Below, piece by piece: positions 46,004-57,800 of a DNA stretch of 64,000 nucleotides. This stretch comes from Rutstroemia sp. NJR-2017a BVV2 (Eukaryota; Ascomycota; Leotiomycetes; Helotiales; Rutstroemiaceae). Within the stretch, counting starts at the first letter, position 1; each line of letters begins with the position of its first letter. The notes beneath the pieces are model-generated. The model was not told the DNA's origin, searched no databases, and was given only the letters and a program-made list of their open reading frames with translations. Position numbers and translations under genes: made by a program. The stretch spans positions 1,302,001 to 1,366,000 of the forward strand of contig NJPS01000031.1 in the NCBI GenBank assembly GCA_002946415.1, in the 5' to 3' direction.

Positions 46004-46528
46004 ATTCTTAGATGATAGAAGGGCCTGTGGAATAATGGGTTCTACTTATTTTTTAAACATTTTCCTATGTTCTCGATTTACAGTTGTATAACTTCTACTA
46101 TGTATTGCAGATGCAATCACTTGATCACTTTCCAATAGATGAACATTGAGTCTTAATGTGCCAATGCTTTTCATACTTTCACTCAACAAGCATGTGATGA
46201 TGAGGTCGGTCGTCCCTAAGTTGAGCTCTTTTCACAAGCCTCCAGGCTTCGAGGTATGGAACAGGCGATGCTTCGAGAATGGGGCTCGCCTAGAGCCCGA
46301 AACTAAACTACTGCAGCAGGGACCCCAAGCTCCCTTGTTGTTTCCGACTGCGAAGCTTCAGTGAACCAATTCTTTTATGTAATGATGGAAACAGTAACAG
46401 TGCTGAGACCTTAGCCCACGGTTAACAGACCAACCGATGCAGCAGCTTCCATTCTCTTCAATAAGATAAAGTGCACCTTCAGAAAGTCAGACGTACATAT
46501 ATCATTAATCTATAACTACAATCCCATA
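46004..46528. other. Convergent intergenic region
   Basis: 3' regions of the repeat precursor (+) and FIT/SCS3 (-). No gene recognised; one short open frame at 46146-46364 is not convincing. Confidence 0.5.
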
Positions 46529-47527
46529 TCAAATCCCCGGCATCCCCACGATACCTCTAACAGCCGGAACCACTCTCGGCAAGAAATACGCGACGAAAAT
46601 GCCCAAAAATGCCACTACCAATCCCGTAAACTTCTCAAACCAAGTATGAAAATAAATAGCCGTCATAGCAAGCATGAACAAACTCAAGCCCGCAACACCC
46701 AACACAACCTTCACACTAAAGCTCATCCACCCCTGATTTACATCTTCCGCCTCATTATACGGCGGGGCTTCCACCTCCGCGCTCTTGACTGCTCCATCAG
46801 GCATCACAATACTCCGCTCCTCTTTCACGCCCATGCTTCTCAAGACCACGTGTAGAACCTCCTGGAGAAGAAACATGCTCCCTAGAACCAATAGGAACAC
46901 ATGTCCACTAATATCATGCCCGCCTTTCCACTTCCCGCCCACAGCTTTACACGCAATGCCCGTAACAAACTGCCTTGTATCATCCATCTCCACCCGCCCC
47001 TTCTCCGCATCGCGCACCAGCTCGCACTGCCCGCCCGTAAGCACAAATCCACGATCGATGATTGCGGGACCGAAAAACCACTGCGTGACGAAGATCCACC
47101 ATGTCGTAACAACCGCCCATCGAATCGCGCCGCGCACCCGTCTCGGCGTAATGATCAACGAGCCCGGCGGCCCCGTCGACGGATGCGTAAACAGGAAGAA
47201 GAAGTAGCTGAGCGTGATCCAGAACCAGCCTTTCTTAACAAACAGCTGATTGAAGACATTGCTCTTCTTAGCAAAATACGAGGGCGCGGTGCTAGCCGGA
47301 TGAGACTGCAGCGTTGGGCTGTATTCGGAGGTGCGGACTTGCGGGTTGATGCTGGAGAAGATGGAGCCGATGAGCAGGGTCGCGGGGTAGATGGAGAGGA
47401 GGAGAGTCTCGAAGGGGGTGGGGATGAAGGGGGATTTACGGGCGGTCATTTTCGCGGTGGTGGTGGGCGTGGTTACGATTTCGGGGGTTCGTTGCGAGCG
47501 CCTCTTTTTTGCGGTTGGGGAGCTCAT
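46529..47527 (-). CDS. FIT-family ER lipid diphosphatase (SCS3/YFT2-like)
   Basis: One exon, 332 residues, from the ATG at 47527 (MSSPTAKKRRSQR). The frame is open upstream, but only the part from here matches the family. Six hydrophobic segments are visible. FIT-family blocks include KKGWFWITLSYFFFL, GHDISGHVFLLVLGSMFLLQE with a conserved His, and near the end YFHTWFEKFTGLVVAFLG with the second conserved His. FIT2/Scs3/Yft2 proteins of the ER cleave fatty acyl-CoA and related diphosphates. They are needed for lipid-droplet budding, ER lipid homeostasis and, in yeast, growth without inositol. Divergently transcribed with the four-TM gene at 48104. Confidence 0.88.
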   Translation of the reverse strand: MSSPTAKKRRSQRTPEIVTTPTTTAKMTARKSPFIPTPFETLLLSIYPATLLIGSIFSSINPQVRTSEYSPTLQSHPASTAPSYFAKKSNVFNQLFVKKGWFWITLSYFFFLFTHPSTGPPGSLIITPRRVRGAIRWAVVTTWWIFVTQWFFGPAIIDRGFVLTGGQCELVRDAEKGRVEMDDTRQFVTGIACKAVGGKWKGGHDISGHVFLLVLGSMFLLQEVLHVVLRSMGVKEERSIVMPDGAVKSAEVEAPPYNEAEDVNQGWMSFSVKVVLGVAGLSLFMLAMTAIYFHTWFEKFTGLVVAFLGIFVAYFLPRVVPAVRGIVGMPGI

Positions 47528-48103
47528 GGCTTTCTTTGTAGCGGCTATGACATGAATGGGCAATGCTCGTTCTATATAGGGGATGATGAAGTGAGTGAGG
47601 AGTAGATTAGCGACAGCGATGGCTTGCGAGATGTGAGCGAGATGTCGCCAGATATACAAACGAGAAATTTTGGGCAATCCAGCTTTGTGATGCCGCCTAT
47701 GACGTTTGTTGTGGTTTTTTCTGCCGAAATGGACAGGGATGAGAACGGGGAGCTTTCCCCAGATTGAATTGATTACCGCAAGGTGTCGTAATAACTGAAA
47801 TAGATTGAATGCTAAGGAATTGTAATTCAATCTCACAAATTGCAAATAAATATAGCAGCTGAGATCAGCCAAGCAAAAGGATAGTCATTATTTGAATCTA
47901 ATTTCCCAGTCAGAATCTCAATCACCAAGTTTACTTTGAACAAGCTCAAAGCGTTGATACAACGTTCCTTCGCCCCTCGCCTGATAGGTAAAGGTTACAA
48001 GTTTCAAGTGAGCTTCATTTCTACCCCGAGTCAGACGTTCTCTTCCTCAATTCATTATCCTCAGAGAAGAAAACCTACAAATTACCTCCACGCAACCTCC
48101 AAA
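47528..48103. other. Head-to-head promoter region
   Basis: 576 bp between FIT/SCS3 (-) and the four-TM protein (+). Open frames continue into it from both genes but lack family similarity there. Confidence 0.55.
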
Positions 48104-48941
48104 ATGGTATCCACCCGCGGTCACCCCCAAGAATTCCCCGAACCCAACCTCACGCCCACCCGCGGCACCTCCAGTACACCCACACGCAGCCACACACCCC
48201 GCCGCTCCAAATGGGCGCACACGCCCTCAAACCTGACCCTCATCTGGCTCAGCATCTCTATCCCCCTCGTAATCTGGGACGCCGGCTACTGCTTCCTACG
48301 CCCGTACTCCATGCCCGGCGGCTCCTTGCACTGGCCCATCTGGGCGCCGTACGAGCTCTACGGGCGCGTCGACTACATCTACGGGTGGAAGGCGTTTAAC
48401 GAGCAGAACGGGTTTACGAACGCGCAGACGTTTCTGAATGTTGTGGAGACGAGCATGTATTTGTATTATCTGTACATGCTGTATGCGTATGGACAGGCGT
48501 CGAGCGCGCAGGGGAGAGGGGCGCCGGAGAATGCGGGGTTTTTGGGGGAGCAGAGGTATATTGAGGGGGGAAAGGGGGCGAGGGCTTTGTTGGTGGGGTA
48601 TAGTGCGGCGGTGATGACGGTTAGCAAGACGGTGTTGTATTGTGAGGTTAATTCGGTTCTGGTACTTTCGTCTACTAATCTAATGTGATGTAGGGCTCAA
48701 TGAATACTATTCTGGGTATGAGAATATTGGCCACAACAGCGTGGGGAATTTGATTTTCCTCTGGATCATTCCTAAGTAAGTTTTCCGATTCTGTAGCGTG
48801 AACGTGTCTGACAGATTCAGTGGTGCCTGGTTGATTGTGCCTTCGTATATCATATATGTTACAGGAAGTGAAATCATTCAGGGACTTGCGGTTGCTGGCG
48901 GAGCTTCGCCTGATGAAGTGTCATTGTCCAAGGAGGAATAA
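48104..48941 (+). CDS. Conserved four-TM membrane protein, possibly EXPERA/EBP-like
   Basis: Exons are 48104-48641, 48694-48775 and 48815-48941, giving 248 residues. The N-terminus is Thr/Pro/Arg-rich. Four hydrophobic segments follow: IWLSISIPLVIWDAGYCFL, a second around LNVVETSMYLYYLYMLYAYG, a third around LLVGYSAAVMTVSKTVLYWL, and a fourth LIFLWIIPN...LIVPSYIIYV. Between the first two lies a conserved-looking loop, HWPIWAPYELYGRVDYIYG. The four-span layout with Asp/Glu/Tyr/Trp near membrane borders recalls emopamil-binding (EXPERA) proteins such as sterol isomerase, but I cannot confirm the family. I recognise the type as a conserved fungal membrane protein of unknown role. Splicing is supported by restoration of WLNEYYSGYENIGHNSVGN. 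Confidence 0.75.
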
Positions 48942-49844
48942 AGTAATGATAATACGAGGAAATGAGGGTAAATGTATGAGGATATGGAGGATATGGAGCA
49001 TAAGGAGGACATTCAATAGGATAGTGACGAAGACATGATATCCTTATAACGACACGGGATCTATGATCGGCGAGGAGGGTTAATCTGTTTTCATGCGCAT
49101 GTATAAGTAAAGGTTAGGGACCTTCGATAATTTATTACGTTACATCTCGACCTAAGTCTCCCTCAGCATTTTCAAGTCCAATATTGATGAAATTGGATTT
49201 CAATGGCTCATCCCGTCTAATTAAATTTCGCCCTTTGGACTTCTATTCTTGGTTGAATCCCTTCCTGTCTTCATCCAGATGTTTCTCCTTCTCTGATTGC
49301 ATCTCCTCTGAATGTCTGACGTTCCCTTAGTCATTGGGTCATCTGCCCCCTCATAATGGTGTAACAGTTGTATGGTCCTCGCTCATCCCAACCTATTCCA
49401 GCTACTTTCACTCAGTCACTTAAGCACACACAAAGTTGGTGTCAATCAAGTCTGAAATTTCATTTCTACTTCCAAAGCACCCACACATCCATCCATCTAT
49501 CTATCAGTCTATCGTCGTATTGTATCGTCGCCGATATCTATCTTATTCTACTTTCTAAAAAGTATCAAGTTGTATCAATCTCTCTTCTTCATCTCCTCGT
49601 TCATCCTGGTATCTAAATCAACTCCAACTCCAGTTCAACTCCGCTCCACATGACATGATATAATGCCAAGTTTAAAAACAACGAAAGTACCACCCATCAG
49701 CCGATCCTCACACCAAGCAATGCAATTTTTCGTCAAAAACCATGTAACAAAACACCCATCATACGCCTTCCAACAGAGTAACAAGATCGAGCCAAAAATC
49801 CTTCTCTTTTGTTGATTCACTTCTTCATCCATTTATCCATCCAC
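48942..49844. other. Convergent intergenic region
   Basis: 3' regions of the four-TM gene (+) and the LCAT-like gene (-). It contains a simple ATCC/ATCT-rich run near 49488-49512 (CCATCCATCTATCTATCAG). No gene recognised. Confidence 0.5.
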
Positions 49845-52652
49845 TCAAACACCTACTCCCTCAACGGCACTCCCACTCACACCCACATTCCTTCCAATTC
49901 CCTTGACCCTCCCCTTCCTCACCACCTCCATCGCCCTACCCACCGCATTCAGATCCCCCAACAAAGTAACATGCCCCCTATCGCTCCTGATCTTTCCACC
50001 TTTAACCAACATATATCCCTCAGGCAACATCGCCTCTTTCGCAAGACAAACGCCATCACCGCTCGCAAACGCTAGATTATCATAAACATCCTGGCACGGA
50101 ATGCCCTCTCTCCCTGCAACCTTCGCTCCATACACCGTTGGGATGGATTTCCCATAGATGACTGCCAAAGGAGGATAACGATTTGAGTCAGACAACTCGG
50201 GCTTGAAATGGAGTTCTTGTTTGAACTTTTTCGTTTCGGCGAGAGTGCGACGGAGATATTGGATTGCTTTATCGCGGGGAAGAGTCACGGCTGTAGAGAC
50301 AGAGGTGGATGCGGAGGGACTGTGTCCTTTGGTATGACCGGTGGGCGAGTTGATAGTGTTGCCCATCTGAGGGGCGAGGGTGCGGTCGGTTCCGCCTTCA
50401 ATGTTACGGAGGACGTCAGCAGCGCGACTTGTCTTGGATTGGTCGTTCGCTGGATTACGTTCATCGTTTTCGTTGCGCATAGCGGAGCTGGGCGAGGATG
50501 GGGTGCTAGTACCAGAGCTAGACTTTTTACCTGCCATTGGGAGATTCAGGAAACTTCCAGGTAGGTTTAGGATGCTGCCTATTCCACTAGTAGATTGTTG
50601 AATTGGCGGTAATGGCTGGTCCGTAACTGGCGAGAACCGGTACTTGATCCAATCGTCGAGATTAAAGAAGTCAACTGGGTACTTTTCTCGTGTGTATAGG
50701 TCGAAGAAACACTCTCCATTTTCAGGAAGTAGAACGAAGCTCGTCCGGAGAGTGAAATTCACTTGCGCCGTAAGTACTCTTGAGCTTAAGAGAACAGCAT
50801 CACCATTTCTGAAGGGTCCGAGAATATTCACACAAGATTGCGGAACACCAGCGTAGATGACTCCACTGAAAAGTTCTGGTTTTTGATTCACAACATGTCG
50901 AGTTATTAGCCCGCCCAAGGAGTGAGCAATAACCAATGCTCCTTCCGGTTGTTCCCCGTTGGGACCTGGCTGGTTTGATGGAAGTTTCTCCAGAAAAGCT
51001 TGAAGTTTTCGACTCAAAAGATGTGGACTTAGCCTCCAGTCGTACCCGTAATCCCACACCCTGAGCTTGCCGTTTCGTGCATTTTCGGACTCGCGCAATT
51101 TCTTAAACAGCCTCCTCGAGATATCCACTGGTCCAATATTCTGAAGCATTCCCGAAGCAAAGATCCTCTCCTCCATAGTTTCCTCATCTTCCGGATCCAA
51201 CCCAACCTCCAAATTTACCTTACGAATGTTAAGTCCCACTTTCACAGGTACCCATAATTGACGATGAGGAGGTTTTGCTGATCGAAGGACAGATCCTCTG
51301 TAGCCCCCCATAATCACAACATCACCAGTCAAATTTTGTATCGCCCTATCAAGAACTGTCCCTTCTGTTGTAGCACTCGTACTCTCACTAGGCACCCCAC
51401 CCGAGACTTTCGGTGACCCCGGGATCACAGGACTTGGTTCGAGAGCTTTCTTTTTGGTAACAGTAGCCTGCAAAATGCCTGGGTTCATATCAGTAACTGA
51501 CTTTGATCTGTACGACGCAATATTCGAGTTCAAGAAGTTCATGCTAAAGCCAAAACTGGGTACACGGGGCATACTTGGCATGCTCGGCATCTGTGGCATT
51601 CGAAATGTTGATCGATCTTGTAAAGAATCTCTAATGGCTTTTACTCGAGAATTAACCTGGTCATGGTGGTTTTCGAAACGTGAGTCGTCACCTAAGGAGG
51701 AAGCTCGAGATAAGCTGTGGTAAAGCATTGAATCGTCAGAAGTTGCTCTGCGTATAGTTCTCGGTCGCTCGGGTACTCCTGATACATCACTTGGTCGAGG
51801 AGCATCGTTTTGCGGGGACGATTTAGTTGTTTGATGCGGGCGTGGTCGTAGTCCTTGGGGGGCATCTCCAGCTTTTTGTTTGGAATTTGAAGACCAAGTG
51901 GGACTTGAGCTAAATGTTGCGCTTCTCGGCGAACTGATTGAAGCTCTAGATTTGTGACCCGAACTTGTGGAAGCCCCGAATAAATTTCCAACCTGAGCAA
52001 TTGATGGCAAGTTTTTTGGTAAGAGCTTTCGCAATGCCTCGGCGCCATTGGATAGAGACCCTTGACGTTTTCTTCCACTGTCAAATACGCCCTGCATTGA
52101 CGATCTATACCCGTTATCTCCCTTCTGTATCACCATTGACTTTGGACCGGGCTGCCATGGTGTTGGAGGCGACTTTTGTCCGTCCTTGAGTTTTGGTGAT
52201 GGCAATTTAGGCAATGACTTGTCGACGCCCGTCTGAGGCTTCGCAGCCTCCGTATCAGACGCGGTAGGTGTGTCTGGTTCCTGTGGTGATGGTGTCTCGG
52301 GATCGCTATCGAAATAACCACCCGCCAAATCGTCCATAGCAGCGGCCTTCTCAGCTGCAGGTGTCCTTGCTGACTTCATGCGCGAAGCTGCATGGCTGAT
52401 TGTGACGCCGATAATCGAGTGCGCATCATCGTTCGATATATTAGATACAGTCATGTTGTCTGCCTCGTCCGATTCATCGCTGAGCTCGTTCGGTTCTGCG
52501 GTTATGTATGTGGACATTTGGTGGGTAAATGGCGCAGGCACAATGCCGGGTTCAGAGCTTTTATTAGAAGCCATTGTCTGTTCCCGTCCTTGTTCCGCTG
52601 TATCCATTGTAAGATCTCGGTCTATACCAATTGTTGTGGGACTGTCCGGCAT
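49845..52652 (-). CDS. LCAT-like alpha/beta-hydrolase (lipase/phospholipase)
   Basis: One exon, 935 residues, from the ATG at 52652 (MPDSPTTIGIDRD). The first 380 residues are disordered, rich in Ser/Pro/Asp. The hydrolase domain begins around VVIMGGYRGSVLRSAKPPHR and continues with LRVWDYGYDWRLSPHLLSRK. The nucleophile elbow is VIAHSLGGLITRH (Ser578). YAGVPQSCVNILGPF and a late ASGDGVCLAKEAMLP segment may carry the acid residue, with SDRGHVTLLGD carrying the His. This is the lecithin:cholesterol-acyltransferase fold, like the uncharacterised yeast protein YJR098C. A lipid substrate is likely. No signal peptide is seen, so it is probably cytosolic or peripheral to membranes. A Ser-rich insert (SSSGTSTPSSPSS) interrupts the domain. 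Confidence 0.85.
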   Translation of the reverse strand: MPDSPTTIGIDRDLTMDTAEQGREQTMASNKSSEPGIVPAPFTHQMSTYITAEPNELSDESDEADNMTVSNISNDDAHSIIGVTISHAASRMKSARTPAAEKAAAMDDLAGGYFDSDPETPSPQEPDTPTASDTEAAKPQTGVDKSLPKLPSPKLKDGQKSPPTPWQPGPKSMVIQKGDNGYRSSMQGVFDSGRKRQGSLSNGAEALRKLLPKNLPSIAQVGNLFGASTSSGHKSRASISSPRSATFSSSPTWSSNSKQKAGDAPQGLRPRPHQTTKSSPQNDAPRPSDVSGVPERPRTIRRATSDDSMLYHSLSRASSLGDDSRFENHHDQVNSRVKAIRDSLQDRSTFRMPQMPSMPSMPRVPSFGFSMNFLNSNIASYRSKSVTDMNPGILQATVTKKKALEPSPVIPGSPKVSGGVPSESTSATTEGTVLDRAIQNLTGDVVIMGGYRGSVLRSAKPPHRQLWVPVKVGLNIRKVNLEVGLDPEDEETMEERIFASGMLQNIGPVDISRRLFKKLRESENARNGKLRVWDYGYDWRLSPHLLSRKLQAFLEKLPSNQPGPNGEQPEGALVIAHSLGGLITRHVVNQKPELFSGVIYAGVPQSCVNILGPFRNGDAVLLSSRVLTAQVNFTLRTSFVLLPENGECFFDLYTREKYPVDFFNLDDWIKYRFSPVTDQPLPPIQQSTSGIGSILNLPGSFLNLPMAGKKSSSGTSTPSSPSSAMRNENDERNPANDQSKTSRAADVLRNIEGGTDRTLAPQMGNTINSPTGHTKGHSPSASTSVSTAVTLPRDKAIQYLRRTLAETKKFKQELHFKPELSDSNRYPPLAVIYGKSIPTVYGAKVAGREGIPCQDVYDNLAFASGDGVCLAKEAMLPEGYMLVKGGKIRSDRGHVTLLGDLNAVGRAMEVVRKGRVKGIGRNVGVSGSAVEGVGV

Positions 52653-54093
52653 TGTCGAGATGTGGCAGGAGGGGAGCTGACCCAAACACAGCCGGATGCG
52701 GCGGACTTAAGATAACGTTGATTGCTAAAACCCACAGTATTCACAATTGCACCTCTGTGAATGAAGTTTTGGTTCGTCGAAGATCGTATTCCGCGTATTC
52801 GCCGTATTCGTCACGAATCCATTCATGCTGTCAATGTCAGTGTCAGTGTCAGTGTCAATTGGTGATGAATTTGGTGCTGTGCCCCGAGCACAGATGTCAT
52901 GGTTTGTTCTGCTGTTGTTCATTATGCCAGCAAGTCAATACCTTGCCCTTGACGTAATTTAGTCAGTGGATCACAGATTTGGACAACAGATCCTGAAGAA
53001 AATTTGAATCCTGAGCGATTCTGATACTTCTTTTGATGGACTGGATGTATGTTTGATTTTTTTTAAAGTACAGCTTTCAATATCAAAGGCCACAGAAAGA
53101 ATCTGATGCAGTGAACGGTGATCATTAATGTTGTGGAAGAAAATCGTTATCTTGCCTATCAGAGGTTATCGAACACTGCAGCCGCAACCGAGGCATGTGA
53201 GTGAGCGACTTGGCAACGAGAACGATGCGAACGGCCGACTTGCTGACTTAAACAAGATTCCCGCCCGCCACGACCCGAGAGCGCCGAAACCATTAATCCA
53301 TCCGTTGGAAAGTTGTCTTGTACTTTACTTATTTTCTCTGGTCTAAGATACATAGTAGAACACGAAAGGGTGTAATCTCACATTCGTGAGGCTCGTGAGA
53401 TTCCGTAATAGAACCCCGACTTGGTCATCAACCCGGGTACTTGTCAACTCGACGAATCCGGCTTCTTCGGTGCTTATTTGCACAGCCCCCTGAGGAAGGA
53501 AGGAAACAGGCGCGACAGGAGGACATCATAATTTCACAATTTCCGACTCCTCAATGCCTGAAACAGTGAAACCAGTGGCAATCCGGGGAAATTAAGATTC
53601 TCGTATTCCAACCAGATGGAACTTTCCGTGACAGGATTTCGCTCTCGTAAGGATATGTCCAATTAACTCAAACTCACTGAACGTGGTACAGACCATGAAT
53701 GTTGCACGTAACAAATTGAAAAATGTATGTAAATCGGAAAATTCAAATTCTGGCTATTCAATACTTTGACGACAAAAGGAGGAATGGTCGACCTTTGCCT
53801 TTGTGAATCCAAGTAATCCTTAGCAGCTTCCTTTTCCTTTTCAAATCTCACATCGATCACCATCCCGCAATCCCATGCCATATATCCAGAATTATGGAAT
53901 TAACATTGATATCTTGAAGCGAAAAATGCAAATGGATGTCTAATCCAGCCATGCCATCGCCCCCAGAATTCTAAGAAACAAACAAAATAAACATCAATAA
54001 AAACCTCAGCCTGTTTTCGTTAAGCCGTGTTGCCCTCTACCATCCATAACCCCTTGGTGCGAAGGCCAGAAGAAAATTTTGCGTGTCTACCAT
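52653..54093. other. Intergenic region upstream of the LCAT-like gene
   Basis: Promoter of the LCAT-like gene and 3' region of the GPI protein gene. It has a short (GTCAGT)n run at about 52829-52858, and T-rich or A-rich stretches. No gene recognised. Confidence 0.5.
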
Positions 54094-54813
54094 CTACAAA
54101 AGGAATGCAGCGACACCGAAGATGGCGGCAAGAGCAGCACCTCCGATTTGGATGTTGGATGCACCGGCGGTGAATTGACTTGGGGTGGCAGTGGCAGCTG
54201 GTGCGGTACCATTACCTGCGACTGGGAGGGAGCCGGTGGAAGATGGCTTTGGTGCGATGGTAAGTCCTTGGTTGGTGGAGGTGGCCGATGCGATTGGGAC
54301 GGTGGAGTAGATGACGGTTGGGATGCAGGTGGTGATAGCAATGACCGAGACGGATGGAGCTGCGCTTGAGATAGCAACACCGAGGTTGGAGCTGCTGCTG
54401 ACAGCTGGCTTGGTACCGTTCACAATTGGGGCTGGGACATTGGAGGCAGCGTAAGATGGTTTAGGAGCCTGGGAGACGACGACAGGTGGGAGGACGCTTG
54501 GGGCTGCGCTGGATGGCTTGGCGGATGAAGCAGCAGCGCTGGAAGAGGGAGCTGCTGGTGGGGTAACAACAGTGCCGACGACTGATGAAGCGGATGAAGG
54601 CTTGGCGTAGGTGGTGGTTGAAACAACCGTGCTGCTAGCTGGGCAGTTGGTCTGTGGTATTTGTTAGATTTGTGCCATGCTACATCGATCTCAACTACTT
54701 ACGACAGTGGCAGCGCAGGAAGTGATGGTAACCTCCTCGGTGACATAGTCGGTGCTGGTGGCGGCCATAGCGGCACCGGCGAAGAGGGAAACGGCGACAA
54801 CGGAGAAACGCAT
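54094..54813 (-). CDS. GPI-anchored Ser/Ala-rich cell-wall protein (ccg-6-like)
   Basis: Exons on the minus strand are 54813-54703 and 54651-54094, giving 222 residues. The N-terminus MRFSVVAVSLFAGAAMAA is a signal peptide. The mature start TSTDYVTEEVTITSCAATV, followed across the intron by TNCPASSTVVSTTTYA, has the two-cysteine motif of Neurospora clock-controlled protein 6 and related proteins. A Ser/Pro/Ala-rich O-glycosylation region follows, with two NGT sequons. The protein ends GASNIQIGGAALAAIFGVAAFLL, a GPI-attachment signal. It should sit on the outer plasma membrane or in the wall. Exact role unknown; the family is often abundant and regulated by light, clock or development. Confidence 0.85.
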
Positions 54814-57800
54814 GTTGATTATTATTGAGTTTTTGGGTTTTTTGTTTGTGGGAAGAAGGTAAAGTTCGTGAAGTTGGTGCTGAAGAGCTGTGAGAAGATA
54901 TTTACTGTTCTGGAAAGAATGGACGACCGAGGTCAAGGTATGTACTTGGGATCTGGAAGATTGACTGTTGGATGAAGAAAAGAGGAAAGACTTGGAGAGG
55001 GGCATTCACGCACATATAAGTTTTCGAGGAGATTACACAAAGATGGAGAGATGGGCCTTGTGGCCAACAGGGAAGAGCTTCTTCCAGCGGTCCCTGTGGA
55101 GAGATGCATTCACTATACCGGGGTTGTACCTAAGAGACTGCCCATTCGAGTTTGATTGACATGCTCTCCGAACCGGTAGTCGAGGGGACCGGGAATGGGC
55201 GACCGGGATACCCAGCGCTTTTCCTCGCCAGAGGGAACCACTGAGGGAGCCAAGCTTAGCCTCCATTTTTTTCATCCACTCACGCCCACTCTGCCTCTGA
55301 AGTGAATATGAAGGATGCCGCAAAGGGCCACAAACGTTTCCCAATGTTTCTGCCTTTGCCCGCAGTCGACCTATGAAAGGTCGCATTGCTCCAGTGGCCC
55401 TTGTGTAGTACTGTTTCGCGACCTTGATCGTCATCTACACCGAAGCAGGACCGGACCAGCTTAAAGACATGGTTGGACCATTCAAGGCGTGCTGTTCGCG
55501 GGACGGGATGCTTGCTCACGCAGGGGATACTAAAGTATATGCAGGAACAAAACGTTGGTGAGCGCTCATTGGACAGCCCATAAGTCATAACCCCTATATA
55601 ATGTGGGATCCTGGAAATCAGCCTGGTTTTGGTCTACAGTCAGCGATCATCATCCCGTGAGTTCCTGCGAATGCTACGTTCCAACATGGTGGCAGACTGA
55701 CTGCAGTGAATAATCTTCTTCCATCCTTCCGTTCTTACTTGTAAATCCTCATTTCTGGAATCTCACCTGGATTCGAGATTGGAGGTTCAAGATTGAAGAT
55801 TAGAGATTAAAAGACATCTATAAACAGATCCATTTGTTTTTCCTCGTAGACACTGGAAGTGGCTTGTGCTTTTTTGTTTGGTTTCACAATTTCGCAGTAT
55901 GTACTTGGAAGAATGGTAGTTCAGTTCCAGGTGGCGTGGGCAGGGACAATTCATGCGAGAGGAGAGAGGAAGAGGAAAGAGGAGAGGGCAAGGGCTTTTC
56001 GAGATCGCTGATAGGTCACCTCCACTCTACGAAGTACGTCCCATCAATTCCAGGAGTAAGTCACCTTTGACTTTAAGCATCATTTAACCTGGCCGGAAAT
56101 CATCGCTCCAATTTCCTCTTCCAATCCAACCTCAGTCAGTTCCCTCCCCAATCTGGCAGCACATCTTTCAACTGGTTGATCTTAATTTCGCTGGGAGATT
56201 CGAATCACGACATTGGTTGCGATCTTGCCGGTCGCCGTACCGTACCGTACCTTGAGGATGTTTCTATTCTCGTCACCTTACTGTGATGTGATGATGCTAT
56301 TGACTGACTATTGCTGGATGTTATTGCTGTCTGGCTGCCGCTCGTACTACTTACAGAGTACTGTACGGGATAATGGGAAAGGTATGCACACCGACCGAAG
56401 CACTATTCGCGATGATCATGAAATCAATTTCGGCCGACAATTTGAATATACCTCCGTACGGAGTACATATTAGTGTGTCTCTCACCGACAGACCAAGACT
56501 TTGGTATTGCTTGTCGGCTATCTAGGGGTTTCACGAGATATTCTTCCACATTTCATCTTACTTCTTATCGCACTCTTCGTATATCGAGATATCACTGTCT
56601 TCAACGTTCGCTAATTTGGGACACGGAGCATGGGCAAAAGCGGGCATGATGGAGCTCGAATTTTCTGTGGGTACTTCAACGTTCGAACTTCGGAAGTCAT
56701 GGAAGGCTACTTCGTACAGAGGTATACCACCATCGCTTTGCATTGTCCCATTTCATTTCATACATCTTTTAAAGGTTCATGAACGTACGTACGATCGTTC
56801 ATGAGCCTCTATATGACGTCCCTCAGCATGACGAGTGCTTGAGCCGTTGACTTTATGCAAACATCATCGCACGTCAGAGCAATGCTGATACAGAGAACAT
56901 CACAACATGCTTGAGCTTCGACGATCACTTGTACCCTCTTCACCGCTCACCAACCATTCGGACTACTTCTTGTGACATACCACCTACTATGAACAGAATC
57001 ACATCACCGCGGCATATGGATGTCGTGGAACCTGGGCATACGAGAGATCGTGCAGCGGAGACGGTAAACTCTGGAGCATACTTTCACAACAGTGCGAAGA
57101 CACGTAGGAGTAGATCTGCCTCTAGACTTATCGCATGTGCTGGACACAAACATCTCAGCGCGTGCTTCACTCACAACGAGCACCGATATTTTACATGTGG
57201 AAAATGGCAAACGTAGGCTGTACCGACCAAAACCATTCGAGTGAACGGCTACTACTGGAATGAAACGTTTGGTGGCTGATATTGTATCTTCGTCAAGAGT
57301 TTTCTATCCAATGCCAAAATCATGTTCATGCTTCGATAAAGTTATATCCAGATGGGTGTATTCCACTCGATCATCAATATCCTGTCACCCTATGGGCATT
57401 GACAAGCATGTTCTTCCCTTTGCAGCGACCACTTTCACGGCATATTCTTAGGGTACCATGTCTCCTCTTCTAGTTTGTTTTCGGGTGTTGTTTATTGGTA
57501 CAGTCTGTTGCTTCTTTTGAGCAGGCAGTCAGTTCAACCCAGTGGCTGAGCTGTATTAAGACTGTCGTTCGTAGTTCGGATTTCGGAGAATGCTTCTGAC
57601 GCAAAATCCCTACATGCATTGCATACTCCAGACTCATAAGAAATTGGAACTTCCAACATGACTTGTTCATCATGGGACGACTCATCAGACAACATTATTC
57701 TTGCTGGCAACAAATGCTCCTTTGAAATCAGGCATTGCAGCAAACGTAGTCAATGCAATAAATTCAAACAGCATATTCCAGCACTGCAGATAAAATGAAG

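Noticed and set aside
54079..54369. Gly/Trp-rich plus-strand open frame
   Set aside because: Antisense to the Ser/Ala/Pro-rich GPI protein; the odd composition follows from that.
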